NCBI GenBank assembly: GCA_017539645.1
Contig: JAFYCM010000083.1
Span: forward strand, 1 to 63,720
Length of the DNA: 63,720 nt
Reading direction: 5' to 3'
Source of the DNA: Bacteroidales bacterium
GTDB taxonomy: Bacteria > Bacteroidota > Bacteroidia > Bacteroidales > Marinilabiliaceae
The translations under genes and the position numbers were made by a program. How positions within the stretch are numbered: position 1 is the first letter of the stretch; every line of letters starts with the position of its first letter. The notes under the pieces are model-generated. The model searched no databases and was not told the DNA's origin. It saw only the letters and a program-made list of their open reading frames with translations. This document shows positions 40,080 through 49,700 of the stretch, one piece after another.

Positions 40080-42506
40080 CTACTCCTCTATGTATGCCTT
40101 AGGGAAATAGCTTTTCCACGCACTATATGCCTCAGTGCAGCCTGTGGGTACGTATAGCGTGCAGTTCTGAGTTATGCCGCCAAGTGTGTAGTATATAGCG
40201 TCTTCGTCGGTGTAGCCATCGGCAGAAATTACGGGCGGAACCTGCGTCTTGAGGTGCAACTCCTTCATGTCGGGGCAGCGATAGAGCGACTCGAAGCCCA
40301 TCTTCTGCAACGAGCTACCAAGCATAACATACTTCAACCCACGACAATCGTAGAAAGCATAATCGGGCAACGACACCACATTGTCGCCTACGAAAAGATT
40401 AGCCAATGCGTAGCACTTGCTGAATGCAGGCTGCAGTTCATATTCGCTCATCATACTTTGACAACTCGTGGCGTTGAAGTAGAGCGTCGAGAGAGCCGAG
40501 CAATCGCCAAACGCGTGTTGCTCAATAAACGCTACGTTTTCTGGTATGGTGATGGTCTGCAACGCTGTGCAACCGAAAAATGTGTACTCATAAATACCGG
40601 TAAGACCTTTGCCCAACGTTACATTTTTCAGCTTAGTGCAATTGCGGAAGGCATAGCCACCAAGATTTTTCACTTCCGAAAGGTCTATTGACGTCAATCG
40701 TGGGCACTCTTCGAATGCGTACGATTCCACAGTCTGAACATTTTTGCCCATAACAAAGTTTCTAAGCGCTGGGCAATTCGCAAACGCACCCTTCGGAATT
40801 AGGCGAGGGTGACTATCGCAAATAATATCGGTGAGCGCGGTGCAGCCATCGAACACGGCGTAGCAGAAACTTTCGCCGTAACCCATTTTGGCACAGTTTA
40901 TTGCATTGAAATTCACCAATGCGAGCGACGTACAATCTTTGAATGCGTAATTGCCTATGAATCGCACGTTTGAGCCAATAGTCAGCTCAGTAAGTTCGGT
41001 GCAATTGAAAAACGCCATCTGCTCTATCGATGTTATGGTATGCGGTATCTCGAGCTTAGTTATTGCCGTGCAACTAAACGAATACTCGCTAATGGTAGTT
41101 ATGTTGCTACTCAACTGCACCGTTTGCAGAGAATAACAGAGTTCAAAGGCATTTTTACCAAGCTCCACAACACTCTCTGGAATAACAACCGATTTTATGG
41201 CGTCGCAGCAACGGAAAGCATTGTCGCCAATAGTTTTCAACGTGTTAGGTAATGCTATGCTGGTAATCTTGGGCGCGCAGCCACTGACTTTAGTCACCAT
41301 GTAGCGTTTGCCATTATACGTAACATACTTAGGCACAGCAAAATCAATAGCTTCGCAATAGACAGATATCAGTTCTGCCGTTTGAGCAGCTTCATTGAAT
41401 AGGAATACTGCTATGGCGCCATTTTCGTACGTAACATCTATATAATCATTATTGTATTCAGGCTCTATTTTCACCTGACTTTCAGCCATTTTGGTGCAAA
41501 GGCTATCCATCTGAGCCTCCGTTGCAACGTTTTCTTGGGGTTTCTCTTTGCCGTCGGTAAAAATCCATCCGCACGATGCATATTTAGTATCGTATGCAGA
41601 TACGTAATCGGTTGGTACAATGATGGTTGTACCGACATCGAACGCCGTAGTACTCAACGTAGCCACACCATCGTAATCAATACGCACCGAAGTCAAGTCG
41701 GCACAGCGAGCCGCAGCATATTCACCAATAGAGGTAAGCGTTTCGGGCGTGCGCAATGTTATCAGCTTGCTATCGGCAAAAACATAATCGTCAATGCCAA
41801 CAATATCGTACGTAACACCATCATACACAACCCAATCGGGTATATATACATCGCCAAAATAGACGCCGTCGACAATAGCTTTCAGAGTCGATTTTTTGTT
41901 AGGTATGGACGTTACTACCGCCGTACGCTGGGCAATCTGCCCCACAAACCACAGTTCCGACTCTTCGTCGAAAAAGACCACCATGGTAGCGGTGCTCTCG
42001 GTGCCATCGGTAAAAATCCAGTCAGGATAGGCGTTCGAATAGCGTTCTACGAGTTCCGTGGGTACAATGATGGTTGTGCCATGTGCAAACGCCGTATTGT
42101 CGATAGAGGCCATCGATTCGCTATTGATTTTTATAGTTACAAGGCTGTCGCAGCCCGCAAACGCACTCGCGCCAATGGTAGCAACGTTTGGCGACATACT
42201 TATATTAGTTATGCTCGACGCCGCGAAAGCATTCTCAGCAATGCTATTTACGTAGTATGTAACGCCATTCACGGAGACCGATGCAGGTACGTACACAACG
42301 CCCGAATAGGTATGATTAGCATCTGCAGAGGCAATTACGGTAGCAAACGACGTATCTGCCGACGTCTGAATCCACAATCCCGACGCTGCATCGAAATAAG
42401 TTATGGCTTCGTAGATTTTATGGGTTTTCGTGTCGGGCTTATCAACTTCGAAGCGACAGTTGACAAAGAGCAGACATAGCAAAAGCAACGAGAATACTTT
42501 GACCAT
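40080..42506 (-). CDS. BspA-like leucine-rich-repeat lipoprotein
   Basis: 808 residues from the ATG at 42506. The N-terminus is a lipoprotein signal peptide with lipobox FVNCR (Cys17); two earlier in-frame ATGs would lengthen the leader and hide it. The body is made of LRR_5 (BspA/TpLRR) repeats of about 23 residues such as SIGEYAAARCADLTSVRID and VVELGKNAFELCYSLQTV, in three blocks (about 75-155, 215-300 and 400-790). Segments like YVTYNGKRYMVTKV introduce the blocks. BspA-type proteins are cell-surface adhesins that bind host proteins or other bacteria. The partner is unknown. It stands alone, divergent from the toxin-antitoxin pair. Confidence 0.88.
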   Translation of the reverse strand: MVKVFSLLLLCLLFVNCRFEVDKPDTKTHKIYEAITYFDAASGLWIQTSADTSFATVIASADANHTYSGVVYVPASVSVNGVTYYVNSIAENAFAASSITNISMSPNVATIGASAFAGCDSLVTIKINSESMASIDNTAFAHGTTIIVPTELVERYSNAYPDWIFTDGTESTATMVVFFDEESELWFVGQIAQRTAVVTSIPNKKSTLKAIVDGVYFGDVYIPDWVVYDGVTYDIVGIDDYVFADSKLITLRTPETLTSIGEYAAARCADLTSVRIDYDGVATLSTTAFDVGTTIIVPTDYVSAYDTKYASCGWIFTDGKEKPQENVATEAQMDSLCTKMAESQVKIEPEYNNDYIDVTYENGAIAVFLFNEAAQTAELISVYCEAIDFAVPKYVTYNGKRYMVTKVSGCAPKITSIALPNTLKTIGDNAFRCCDAIKSVVIPESVVELGKNAFELCYSLQTVQLSSNITTISEYSFSCTAITKLEIPHTITSIEQMAFFNCTELTELTIGSNVRFIGNYAFKDCTSLALVNFNAINCAKMGYGESFCYAVFDGCTALTDIICDSHPRLIPKGAFANCPALRNFVMGKNVQTVESYAFEECPRLTSIDLSEVKNLGGYAFRNCTKLKNVTLGKGLTGIYEYTFFGCTALQTITIPENVAFIEQHAFGDCSALSTLYFNATSCQSMMSEYELQPAFSKCYALANLFVGDNVVSLPDYAFYDCRGLKYVMLGSSLQKMGFESLYRCPDMKELHLKTQVPPVISADGYTDEDAIYYTLGGITQNCTLYVPTGCTEAYSAWKSYFPKAYIEE

Positions 42507-42651
42507 TAGCAAATTACGTCTTTCTTTATGTGTACGTATTGTCATTATGTATGATAGCTTTTTCGCAAATGCATAGTTAGCTAAAAATGCTTCACATTGG
42601 GTAATACAAATTATTAGTATCTTGCGCGTCAAGTTTTTGTACGATGTAATT

Positions 42652-42876
42652 ATGAAGACATTAGCCGTAAATATTCCAAATCATAAAGTCAACTTTTTCA
42701 AGAGATTAATAACAGAAATGGGATGTACATACAATGAAATTGAGGTTGCACCTACGTCTGTTGCAGAAAGAGAAAAAACTCTTGCAAGCATTGACAATGC
42801 CTTCAAAGAGCTAAAACAAATGAACGAGGGAAAGATTGAAGGAATACCTGCAGAAGAGCTCCTCAATGAATTGTAA
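42652..42876 (+). CDS. RelB-like antitoxin
   Basis: 74 residues from the ATG at 42652. The N-terminal part (MKTLAVNIPNHKVNFFKRL) is a short strand plus helix, followed by a flexible acidic and helical tail ending GIPAEELLNEL. Size, charge and arrangement fit a small antitoxin that binds the following toxin and represses its promoter. The gene overlaps the toxin gene by 11 bases. I infer the function from this context and cannot name the exact antitoxin family. Confidence 0.75.
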   Translation: MKTLAVNIPNHKVNFFKRLITEMGCTYNEIEVAPTSVAEREKTLASIDNAFKELKQMNEGKIEGIPAEELLNEL

Positions 42877-43207
42877 AATAACAACCACACCAGAGTTTGC
42901 TCGCGAACTGAAGCAACTCGCAAAGCGTTATCCATCAATGAAAGATGACTACAAATCTTTTCTTGATGAATTGCGAGCAAATCCACTAATGGGCACAGAT
43001 TTAGGCAAAAACTTACGAAAAGTACGACTTGCAATAGCTTCAAAAGGGAAAGGTAAAAGCGGCGGAGCAAGAGTTATTACGCACACAGCAATAATAGAAG
43101 TTAACGATAGAAACATCACACTTGTAACAATCTATGACAAATCCGACCAAGCCACAATTACAGATAAAGAGTTGAAACTACTGATGCAAAAGAACGGATT
43201 ACTATAA
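42866..43207 (+). CDS. RelE/ParE-family toxin
   Basis: 113 residues from the ATG at 42866, inside the last codons of the antitoxin gene. RelE/ParE fold: helical N-terminus (TPEFARELKQLAKRYPSMKDD), a central LGKNLRKVRLAI strand, then GGARVITHTAII and ITLVTIYDKSDQATI strands before a C-terminal helix (TDKELKLLMQKNG). RelE types cut mRNA at the ribosome and ParE types poison gyrase; sequence alone does not decide which. The first ATG 10 codons earlier is inside the antitoxin and is less likely. Confidence 0.82.
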   Translation: MNCKITTTPEFARELKQLAKRYPSMKDDYKSFLDELRANPLMGTDLGKNLRKVRLAIASKGKGKSGGARVITHTAIIEVNDRNITLVTIYDKSDQATITDKELKLLMQKNGLL

Positions 43208-43345
43208 CATTTTTACTGTTATACAGTTACTTGTAAATATTATCGTAGATTTATTTACGAACTTCATAATCATAACACCATTTTTTACGAAAAACACTTC
43301 CAATCATCATTGTTAAACGCCTACATTCGCGTAAATATTTTAGCT

Positions 43346-44008
43346 ATGGACGTAAAGATTGAAGAGTCGTGGAAGAGACTTCTCGCTCCCGAATTTGAAA
43401 GCGAATATTTCAAACAGTTGACCGACTTCGTGCGCAACGAATACGCAACTCAACAGATATTTCCTCCAGCCAAACTGATTTTCAACGCATTCGACCATAC
43501 GCCCGCCGACAAGGTGAAAGTGGTCATTCTTGGACAAGACCCATATCACGATGTGGGACAGGCACACGGTTTGTGCTTTTCGGTGAACGATGGAGTGAAG
43601 TTTCCGCCGTCGCTGCAAAATATTTTCAAAGAGATTCAGAGCGACACTGGCGCGCCCTACCCTACGAGTGGCAATCTTGAACGCTGGGCAAACCAAGGTG
43701 TGCTGCTGCTCAACGCCACACTGACAGTTCGCGCCCACAACGCCGGTTCTCACCAAGGACACGGTTGGGAGACGTTCACCGACAATGTCATAAGTCGACT
43801 TTCGGCGGCGCGCGAGGGCTTGGTGTTTATGCTTTGGGGTAGCTACGCCATAAGTAAAGCTCGCCTCATCGATACATCGAAGCACCTCGTACTTACCACG
43901 GTTCACCCATCGCCACTCTCAGCTTATCGAGGATTTTTCGGCTGCAAACATTTTTCAAAAGCCAACGAATACTTACGCCAACATGGCGAAACAGAAATTG
44001 TGTGGTAA
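43346..44008 (+). CDS. ung: uracil-DNA glycosylase
   Basis: 220 residues from the ATG at 43346. It removes uracil from DNA to start base-excision repair. Water-activating loop GQDPYH (63-68, catalytic Asp65), LLNATLTVR (121-129), and the Leu-intercalation loop HPSPLSAYRGF (187-197, His187). Family 1 UDG, typical length. It stands alone on plus between the toxin gene and a GNAT-family gene. Confidence 0.97.
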   Translation: MDVKIEESWKRLLAPEFESEYFKQLTDFVRNEYATQQIFPPAKLIFNAFDHTPADKVKVVILGQDPYHDVGQAHGLCFSVNDGVKFPPSLQNIFKEIQSDTGAPYPTSGNLERWANQGVLLLNATLTVRAHNAGSHQGHGWETFTDNVISRLSAAREGLVFMLWGSYAISKARLIDTSKHLVLTTVHPSPLSAYRGFFGCKHFSKANEYLRQHGETEIVW

Positions 44009-44029
44009 CGAATAAATATTATATTTTTG
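43998..44029 (+). promoter_or_regulatory. promoter candidate for the GNAT-family gene
   Basis: TTG (43998-44000), 21 bases, then TATTTTTG (44022-44029), close to the Bacteroidota consensus. It lies over the end of ung; the predicted start near 44036 leaves a leader of about 70 bases. Confidence 0.5.
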
Positions 44030-44105
44030 CAATTGTTAACTATCAGCGATTATATAATATGATGAGCGTCAAAGTCTCTTTGGTGGCTCTTCATTCCCTC
44101 GCAAT

Positions 44106-45224
44106 ATGTACACCATCAACGAAGTAAAAACTAACGACGACCTGCTGCGATTCATTCGCTGCGAAGGCGAAATTTGGCGCGATGACCGCACGCATATTCT
44201 ACAGCTCGAATCGGAAGAGTTTGAACTGCTTAGCGATAGCAATCCTATGCATCGCTTTTGTGAGGTTAAACTTTGGACTGTGCAAGACGCCCACGGACAC
44301 ACCGTTGGTCGCATAGGTACGATAATCAACGAACTTATAAATAAGAAATACGGCACTCGTAGCGGACGTTTCACCCGCATAGCTTTTATTGACGACAAAG
44401 AAGTTTCGGCACTACTTATAAATACGGCTAAAGATTGGCTACGAGAGCGCGGCTGCGAAACTATGGATGGTCCGCTCGGCTTTTGCAACCTCGACCGCCA
44501 AGGCGCACTGACGTTTGGCTTCGACCGCGTGCCATGTATCGCATCCGACCATACACCAGCATACGTAGTAGAACACTTGACGGCGTTGGGATTCTCTCCG
44601 CTGCAAGAGTGGGAAGAGTATCGCCTCGACATACGTAGCAAGATGCCTATGACGGTTAACTACATATGCGAAAACATAAATAGTAAGCATCACATTATAT
44701 GCCGCACGCTACGCGACGACGAGATTAATAGCTACGTATATAAGGTGTTCGATATTTTCAATAGTTCGTTTACTCATCTTTGGGGCACTTTTGAATTTTC
44801 CGACGACGTAAAGGACTACTATTTCAGCACGTACAAAACGATGCTTCGCGGGCAAAACGTGGTGATAGCCGAGACAGAAGATGGTCAATTGATAGGCTTT
44901 ACAATATGGTTACCATCGCTCAGCAACGTGATGCATCGCGCCAAAGGTCGTTTGTCTATCATCGACAAGATGAATCTTTTCATTCAATTGCGTTACAACA
45001 GCGTTGTGGACTTGCTGCTGAGCGGAATTGTACCCGAATGGCAAGGACGCGGCGTGGCTGCACTGCTGATAGCCGAAGTTTGGCGTCAGGTGCGCAAGAT
45101 TGGTGCTAGATACGTAGAGACAACCGCTATGCTCGCAAACAACAAGACCGCCACTCAAATCTGGCGACTCTTCCCCCACGAGCAACATAAACGCAAAATG
45201 GCGTATCAGATACAGATTGAGTAG
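44106..45224 (+). CDS. GNAT-family acetyltransferase-like protein (YghO-like)
   Basis: 372 residues. N-terminal part (1-170) includes NRXGQ-type substrate regions such as TMDGPLGFCNLDRQG. The C-terminal part (190-372) carries the GNAT acyl-CoA signature with a Q-x-x-G-x-A-type loop in VPEWQGRGVAALLIAE (about 312-327), preceded by the strand of DGQLIGFTIWLPSL. The whole pattern matches a broadly distributed Bacteroidota family annotated as YghO/N-acetyltransferase; the substrate is not known. It lies alone between ung and the PorT-like gene that faces it. Confidence 0.8.
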   Translation: MYTINEVKTNDDLLRFIRCEGEIWRDDRTHILQLESEEFELLSDSNPMHRFCEVKLWTVQDAHGHTVGRIGTIINELINKKYGTRSGRFTRIAFIDDKEVSALLINTAKDWLRERGCETMDGPLGFCNLDRQGALTFGFDRVPCIASDHTPAYVVEHLTALGFSPLQEWEEYRLDIRSKMPMTVNYICENINSKHHIICRTLRDDEINSYVYKVFDIFNSSFTHLWGTFEFSDDVKDYYFSTYKTMLRGQNVVIAETEDGQLIGFTIWLPSLSNVMHRAKGRLSIIDKMNLFIQLRYNSVVDLLLSGIVPEWQGRGVAALLIAEVWRQVRKIGARYVETTAMLANNKTATQIWRLFPHEQHKRKMAYQIQIE

Positions 45225-45240
45225 CAGCCACCCAGCATAC

Positions 45241-45981
45241 CTACTCGAAATAGAACGTTAGTCCATACCAGCGCGACTTCATGCAGTCGATGGCTTGCTG
45301 GTAGGGAATATCCTCGAGCTGGTCCGAAGGTTTGGTTTCGAATACGTTGGTAAGACCAAATGATGCACGAAACTCCACCGAGAGGCGAAAAAATGTAAGA
45401 TAGAAATCGAATCCTGCACCCAAATCCCAATAGGCATCGAGCGAATGGAGTTGTAGGTGGCTTTGCTTGTCGCGCGCAAGGTCGTAGCGGATCGTATTGC
45501 CAGCCACTACGTAGGGCTTTACATTCTTCATGCGATATGCCGAATACTTCACCAGCAGCGGCACCTCTACAAAGGTCGATTTTATCTTCAACGGTTTACC
45601 AAGGCTCTCGCCGAATTCGTCGATAAACGCCACATTGCGCTGACCGAAGCCCACACCTGGCAAACAGCGCAAATTCAAGTGGTTAGTCAGTCGCAAGTCG
45701 GTGACTATGCCAAGGTTGATGCCTGGCTCAAGGTCGAGAATCTCGCCGTAACGCGCCACTCCGCCATTGTGCTCGTTGCGAATAGCTGTATTATAAATAT
45801 GAAAATCGATAGTATTGAAACCTATGAGGAAGCCAAAATGCAGACGTTTCATATCGAACGTAGGCAAATTGGGTATGCCACGGCGATTGTTGTCGCGCGT
45901 TATTTGACCATCAACGCTCTGAGCTACAACGGGGATTGCGGTAGCAAGCGTTAGGAGGATTGCTATAATAATAACTCTCAA
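45241..45981 (-). CDS. porT: PorT-family outer-membrane barrel (T9SS component)
   Basis: 246 residues from a TTG at 45981; this start places the signal peptide (ILRVIIIAILLTLATAIPVVAQS, cleaved after VAQ) at the very N-terminus. ATG options at 46053 and 46110 lie in the menG gene and add a charged leader. After the signal, IPNLPTFDMKRLHFGFLIG and similar strands resemble PorT of Porphyromonas, an outer-membrane barrel needed for T9SS. The alternation of polar and aromatic residues fits eight or more strands. It is the last gene of a six-gene operon, after menG, as seen in other Bacteroidota. Confidence 0.8.
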   Translation of the reverse strand: MRVIIIAILLTLATAIPVVAQSVDGQITRDNNRRGIPNLPTFDMKRLHFGFLIGFNTIDFHIYNTAIRNEHNGGVARYGEILDLEPGINLGIVTDLRLTNHLNLRCLPGVGFGQRNVAFIDEFGESLGKPLKIKSTFVEVPLLVKYSAYRMKNVKPYVVAGNTIRYDLARDKQSHLQLHSLDAYWDLGAGFDFYLTFFRLSVEFRASFGLTNVFETKPSDQLEDIPYQQAIDCMKSRWYGLTFYFE

Positions 45982-46033
45982 AATCGGGTCGTTTTTTCGT
46001 TGACTAACAAAAATAAGTTGTAGACTCAAGAAA

Positions 46034-46753
46034 TCACCATTTCTCAGCCACATAGATTGTAGATATTCCAAAGGTGAGCTCTTTACGCATGACGGGCGTA
46101 AGACCAACACGCGTCAAATGCTCTTCGAATGCACTTCCGCACGGGAATTCGAGCACAGAGGCTGGCAAATATTCATACGCCTTCTTGTCGTGCGACACGC
46201 AACCACCAAGCACCGGCAAAATATGCTTGAAGTAGAACATATACAACTGCTTGAATGGAAACGATTGTGGACGCGAAAACTCCAAAATCACCATGCGACC
46301 ACCCTTGCGCATCACGCGACGCATCTCGGACAGACCGGCATCGAGGTTTTCATAATTACGCACACCAAACGCCACCGTGACGGCATCGAACGCGTCATCG
46401 TCGAATGGCAATTTTTCCGAATCGGCCTCTTGAAGTGTTACGCGGTCGTTGAGGTTTGCTGCAGCTACTTTCTGCTTACCTATCTCGAGCATCTCGGGTG
46501 TCAAATCTGTACCTACGATACTGAAATTGAGTTTTTTAGCTATAAGTATAGCGAGGTCGGCAGTGCCAGTGGCAACGTCGAGTACACGCGAACCAGCAGG
46601 AAGGTGTTTGAGGCACTTCACCACACGCAAACGCCAGAGTTTATCTATGCTGAACGACAGTCGGTGGTTGAGCTTATCGTATGTAGGCGCAATGGCACCA
46701 AACATCTGTTTTACTTCGGTTTTCTTCGAATTTCCTAAATTATAAGGTTGCAT
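46034..46753 (-). CDS. menG: demethylmenaquinone methyltransferase
   Basis: 239 residues, class I SAM methyltransferase. It methylates demethylmenaquinone to menaquinone, the quinone of anaerobic electron transport. SAM-binding motif I LDVATGTADLAI (58-69), motif II GTDLTPEML (80-88), MenG/UbiE signatures near the start (YDKLNHRLSF) and AFGVRNYENLDAGL near 128. Family and length are clear. It starts 8 bases after the large sensor kinase gene and precedes porT. Confidence 0.95.
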   Translation of the reverse strand: MQPYNLGNSKKTEVKQMFGAIAPTYDKLNHRLSFSIDKLWRLRVVKCLKHLPAGSRVLDVATGTADLAILIAKKLNFSIVGTDLTPEMLEIGKQKVAAANLNDRVTLQEADSEKLPFDDDAFDAVTVAFGVRNYENLDAGLSEMRRVMRKGGRMVILEFSRPQSFPFKQLYMFYFKHILPVLGGCVSHDKKAYEYLPASVLEFPCGSAFEEHLTRVGLTPVMRKELTFGISTIYVAEKW

Positions 46754-46761
46754 AAATTGAA

Positions 46762-49700
46762 CTAATTACTTACTACTAACGGAAGTTTTACGATAAATAT
46801 TGTGCCCTGCCCCAATTTTGTTTCAAAATTAATCTCGCCCTTTGCACCGACGATGATATTCTTCACTATGGCCAAGCCCAAACCCATACCAGTCGATTTG
46901 GTGGTGAAGTTGGGCTTGAAAATCTTCTCTTGCACTTCGGGATCTATGCCGCGACCATTGTCGGCAACGGAGATAATTACGTTGTCGGCATCGGTAGTTA
47001 TTTCCACTTTCACGTCTATAAATTCGCCGGCCTTACCAGACTGCAACGCATTCTTTATCAGATTATTGAATACGCTCGTAAGTTGGTCGGGATTTATAAG
47101 TACAATGGCATGTTGCACCGATTTTGTCAGTGTTACAGATGCATTTTCGGTATTGTTGAATATTAGCACCGTACCCTCAATGCGCTCAACCACGTCTACA
47201 TAAACGGCCTCACCATTAGGCGTTTTAGCCAAATTGGAGAACTGCGATGCTATGAACGACAATTGGTCGATCTGTTCGATGAGCGTATGCGTGGTTCTCT
47301 TCAGCATATTATCGAAGTCGGGGCGCTTATCTTCCCACGCACGCTGCATATACTGCACACTCAACTTCATGGGCGTGAGCGGATTACGTATCTCGTGCGA
47401 AATTTGTCGAGCCATTTCGCGCCACGTCGATTCGCGCTCGCTAAGGGCAAGTTGTTCGGCGCTGCGCTCAAGTTCGTCGAGCATTCGGTTGTATTCGTTC
47501 ACAAGCACGCCAATCTCGTCAGGATGAGCGTATTCTATCTTTTCATTCTTATTCTGAAAGCTCACCTTCTTTATCTTGTTGCTTATAATCATAAGCGGTC
47601 GCGTGATGCTCATTGCCACCAAACGCGAGAGGAATATTGCCATGAGAATAATTATCATGTACGTATTGGTGATGGGCACGAATGTCGACAACACCTTTTC
47701 GCGCATATCTTTTATATCTATGAAATATGGCACATTGACGTAGCCGAGCAGCACACCGTTGGCGTCAATCAATGGAGCATAAAGCGAGAGGTGAAGCAGT
47801 TCGCCAATGCGCTCATTTGTAAATAGTTCATACATATCGGTCGTGCGCAATGTTTGCAACGCTTCGCTATTGATGAGCGGAGCAGAGATGCCGTTGGCAA
47901 ACAATTCGCGGCGCGACGTGCCTTTCAGCCTACCCTCGGGCGAGAAGAGGTGCGCATCGAGGTTGAAAAGTGCCGACGCATATTGCAAAACGTTGTCGGT
48001 AGAAGCCTCATCGCCAAGTTCGTCAATGCGTTGCAAAAGTATATTGCGCACCGACTCGAGTTTTTGCGTCATCTGCTTGTGGTTCTGGTCTTCGTAGCGC
48101 GAATAGGAGTCGAAGCCAGCCACCACGCAGAATATTACGAGCAGCGTAATTACAAATAGTACAAAGGTGGTCTGTATGCGCTCGTTTATCGACATTTTGC
48201 CGTAGAGGAAATCGCCATTGCGACTCAGCAACACGCTGGTTATCAAGCAGACTATCAGCATACATATAAATAGATACGAATAGTCTACAAGCAAGCGTGA
48301 GAGCGTTATTTGCGGGTAACTAAGTACGATAATCTGGTTGTTTTGCGCGAAATATATCTTATGCGAATATCCACCGGAATCGACCTCTTTCACCTCATCG
48401 GGTTTGCCAGTGACGGGCAGCATATAGTTGCGCGAGTAGTCGAAATTGCCATACTTATGAAAGAGCACTCCGTCGCAATATTTTGCATACGAATAGTCTT
48501 TATACTGCTCGAGGTTAAGGCGGTCGCGACTGTTGGTGAGCAACTCTGGATAGCCCACATCATGGCTCGACTCTTTTTCGTTTATCTCCACAAACATAAA
48601 AGCCTCGTCGGCATAGCGGAACACGCCGAAATATCCAGCGCGGCCATCGTCGTCGTTTAGTTTATATATATGCGAATGCGGATTGATGCGCGAACCGTAG
48701 GTAGAGACCATCGAGCGGAAATAGTCGAAGCAGTTATACTCCTCACCGCTGCCCGTGACCTCAAGTTTGCTCTGCTCGTTTCTACATACCACAACCTGAA
48801 GTTCGTAGCGCGTCAGATAGCCGTTGAAATATTTATCGCGCACTTGATCGTAGATACGCATAGCAGTTTCGGCATCGGTGAGGTTGAGCGCGAAGGTCTG
48901 TTTTATGAGGGTGTCGTTGGCTATATTTTTCTCATTATTACTAAGAAGTTGTTCTGCCACAGGATCGTCTTCTCGCATAAGTTGAAATGAGAGATTGGCA
49001 AGCAGAAGGTCTCTGTTTTGCGCCTCTTTATAGCCATTGAGCATCGTCAGACGTATGACAAAGTAAAACGTCACCGCCAAAGTAAACCAAATGAATCGGC
49101 TAAACTCCATGCGGCGCGCCTCAAAGCGTTTTATGAAGAAGTATGGTATGCTGGATCCTATATACCCTAAGAACATCACCCAGTTAACGGATTGAGTAAC
49201 AACAATTTGCTCAATAAAGAAGAAGCACGAATTGAGCAACATAGCTATTAGGTACATCCGCACTGTGAGCGCTTTGGAGATGTTGTTGTACGCAGAGTTG
49301 AGAGTCAGCGCATAGGCTAAGTATATCAACGATATTACCACAACTTTCGTCAGCGACGATGCCGAGATGTCGAGTTCACCTATGTATATGAGCAAATCGG
49401 TAGAATGGAGCACCAACAACTCAAGTATTTCATTGGCTATAAGGAATATAGATAGCGGTATAAGCAACACTGCCGAAGCAAGCACAAATCTACGACGACG
49501 GGCGTGAGGTTTCGTGCGCGATGGCAATTTCAGTTCGAGCGAGAAGTGTATGTAGTAGCACAACTGCACCAAAAATACTGCAGCAATGATGGCCTGCGCC
49601 AAACAAGGCATGAAGTTGCTGTAGGCAAATATTTGAGCCGAAAAAAGAAACCAATCGTTCATTGGTGGCGCTACCACTATAGATATTGAACTGAAATAGA

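Noticed and set aside
41535-42479. 314-codon plus-strand frame opposite the BspA-like gene
   Set aside because: It is an antisense shadow of the repeats; composition is odd (many Arg, Tyr, Cys) and no family pattern is seen.
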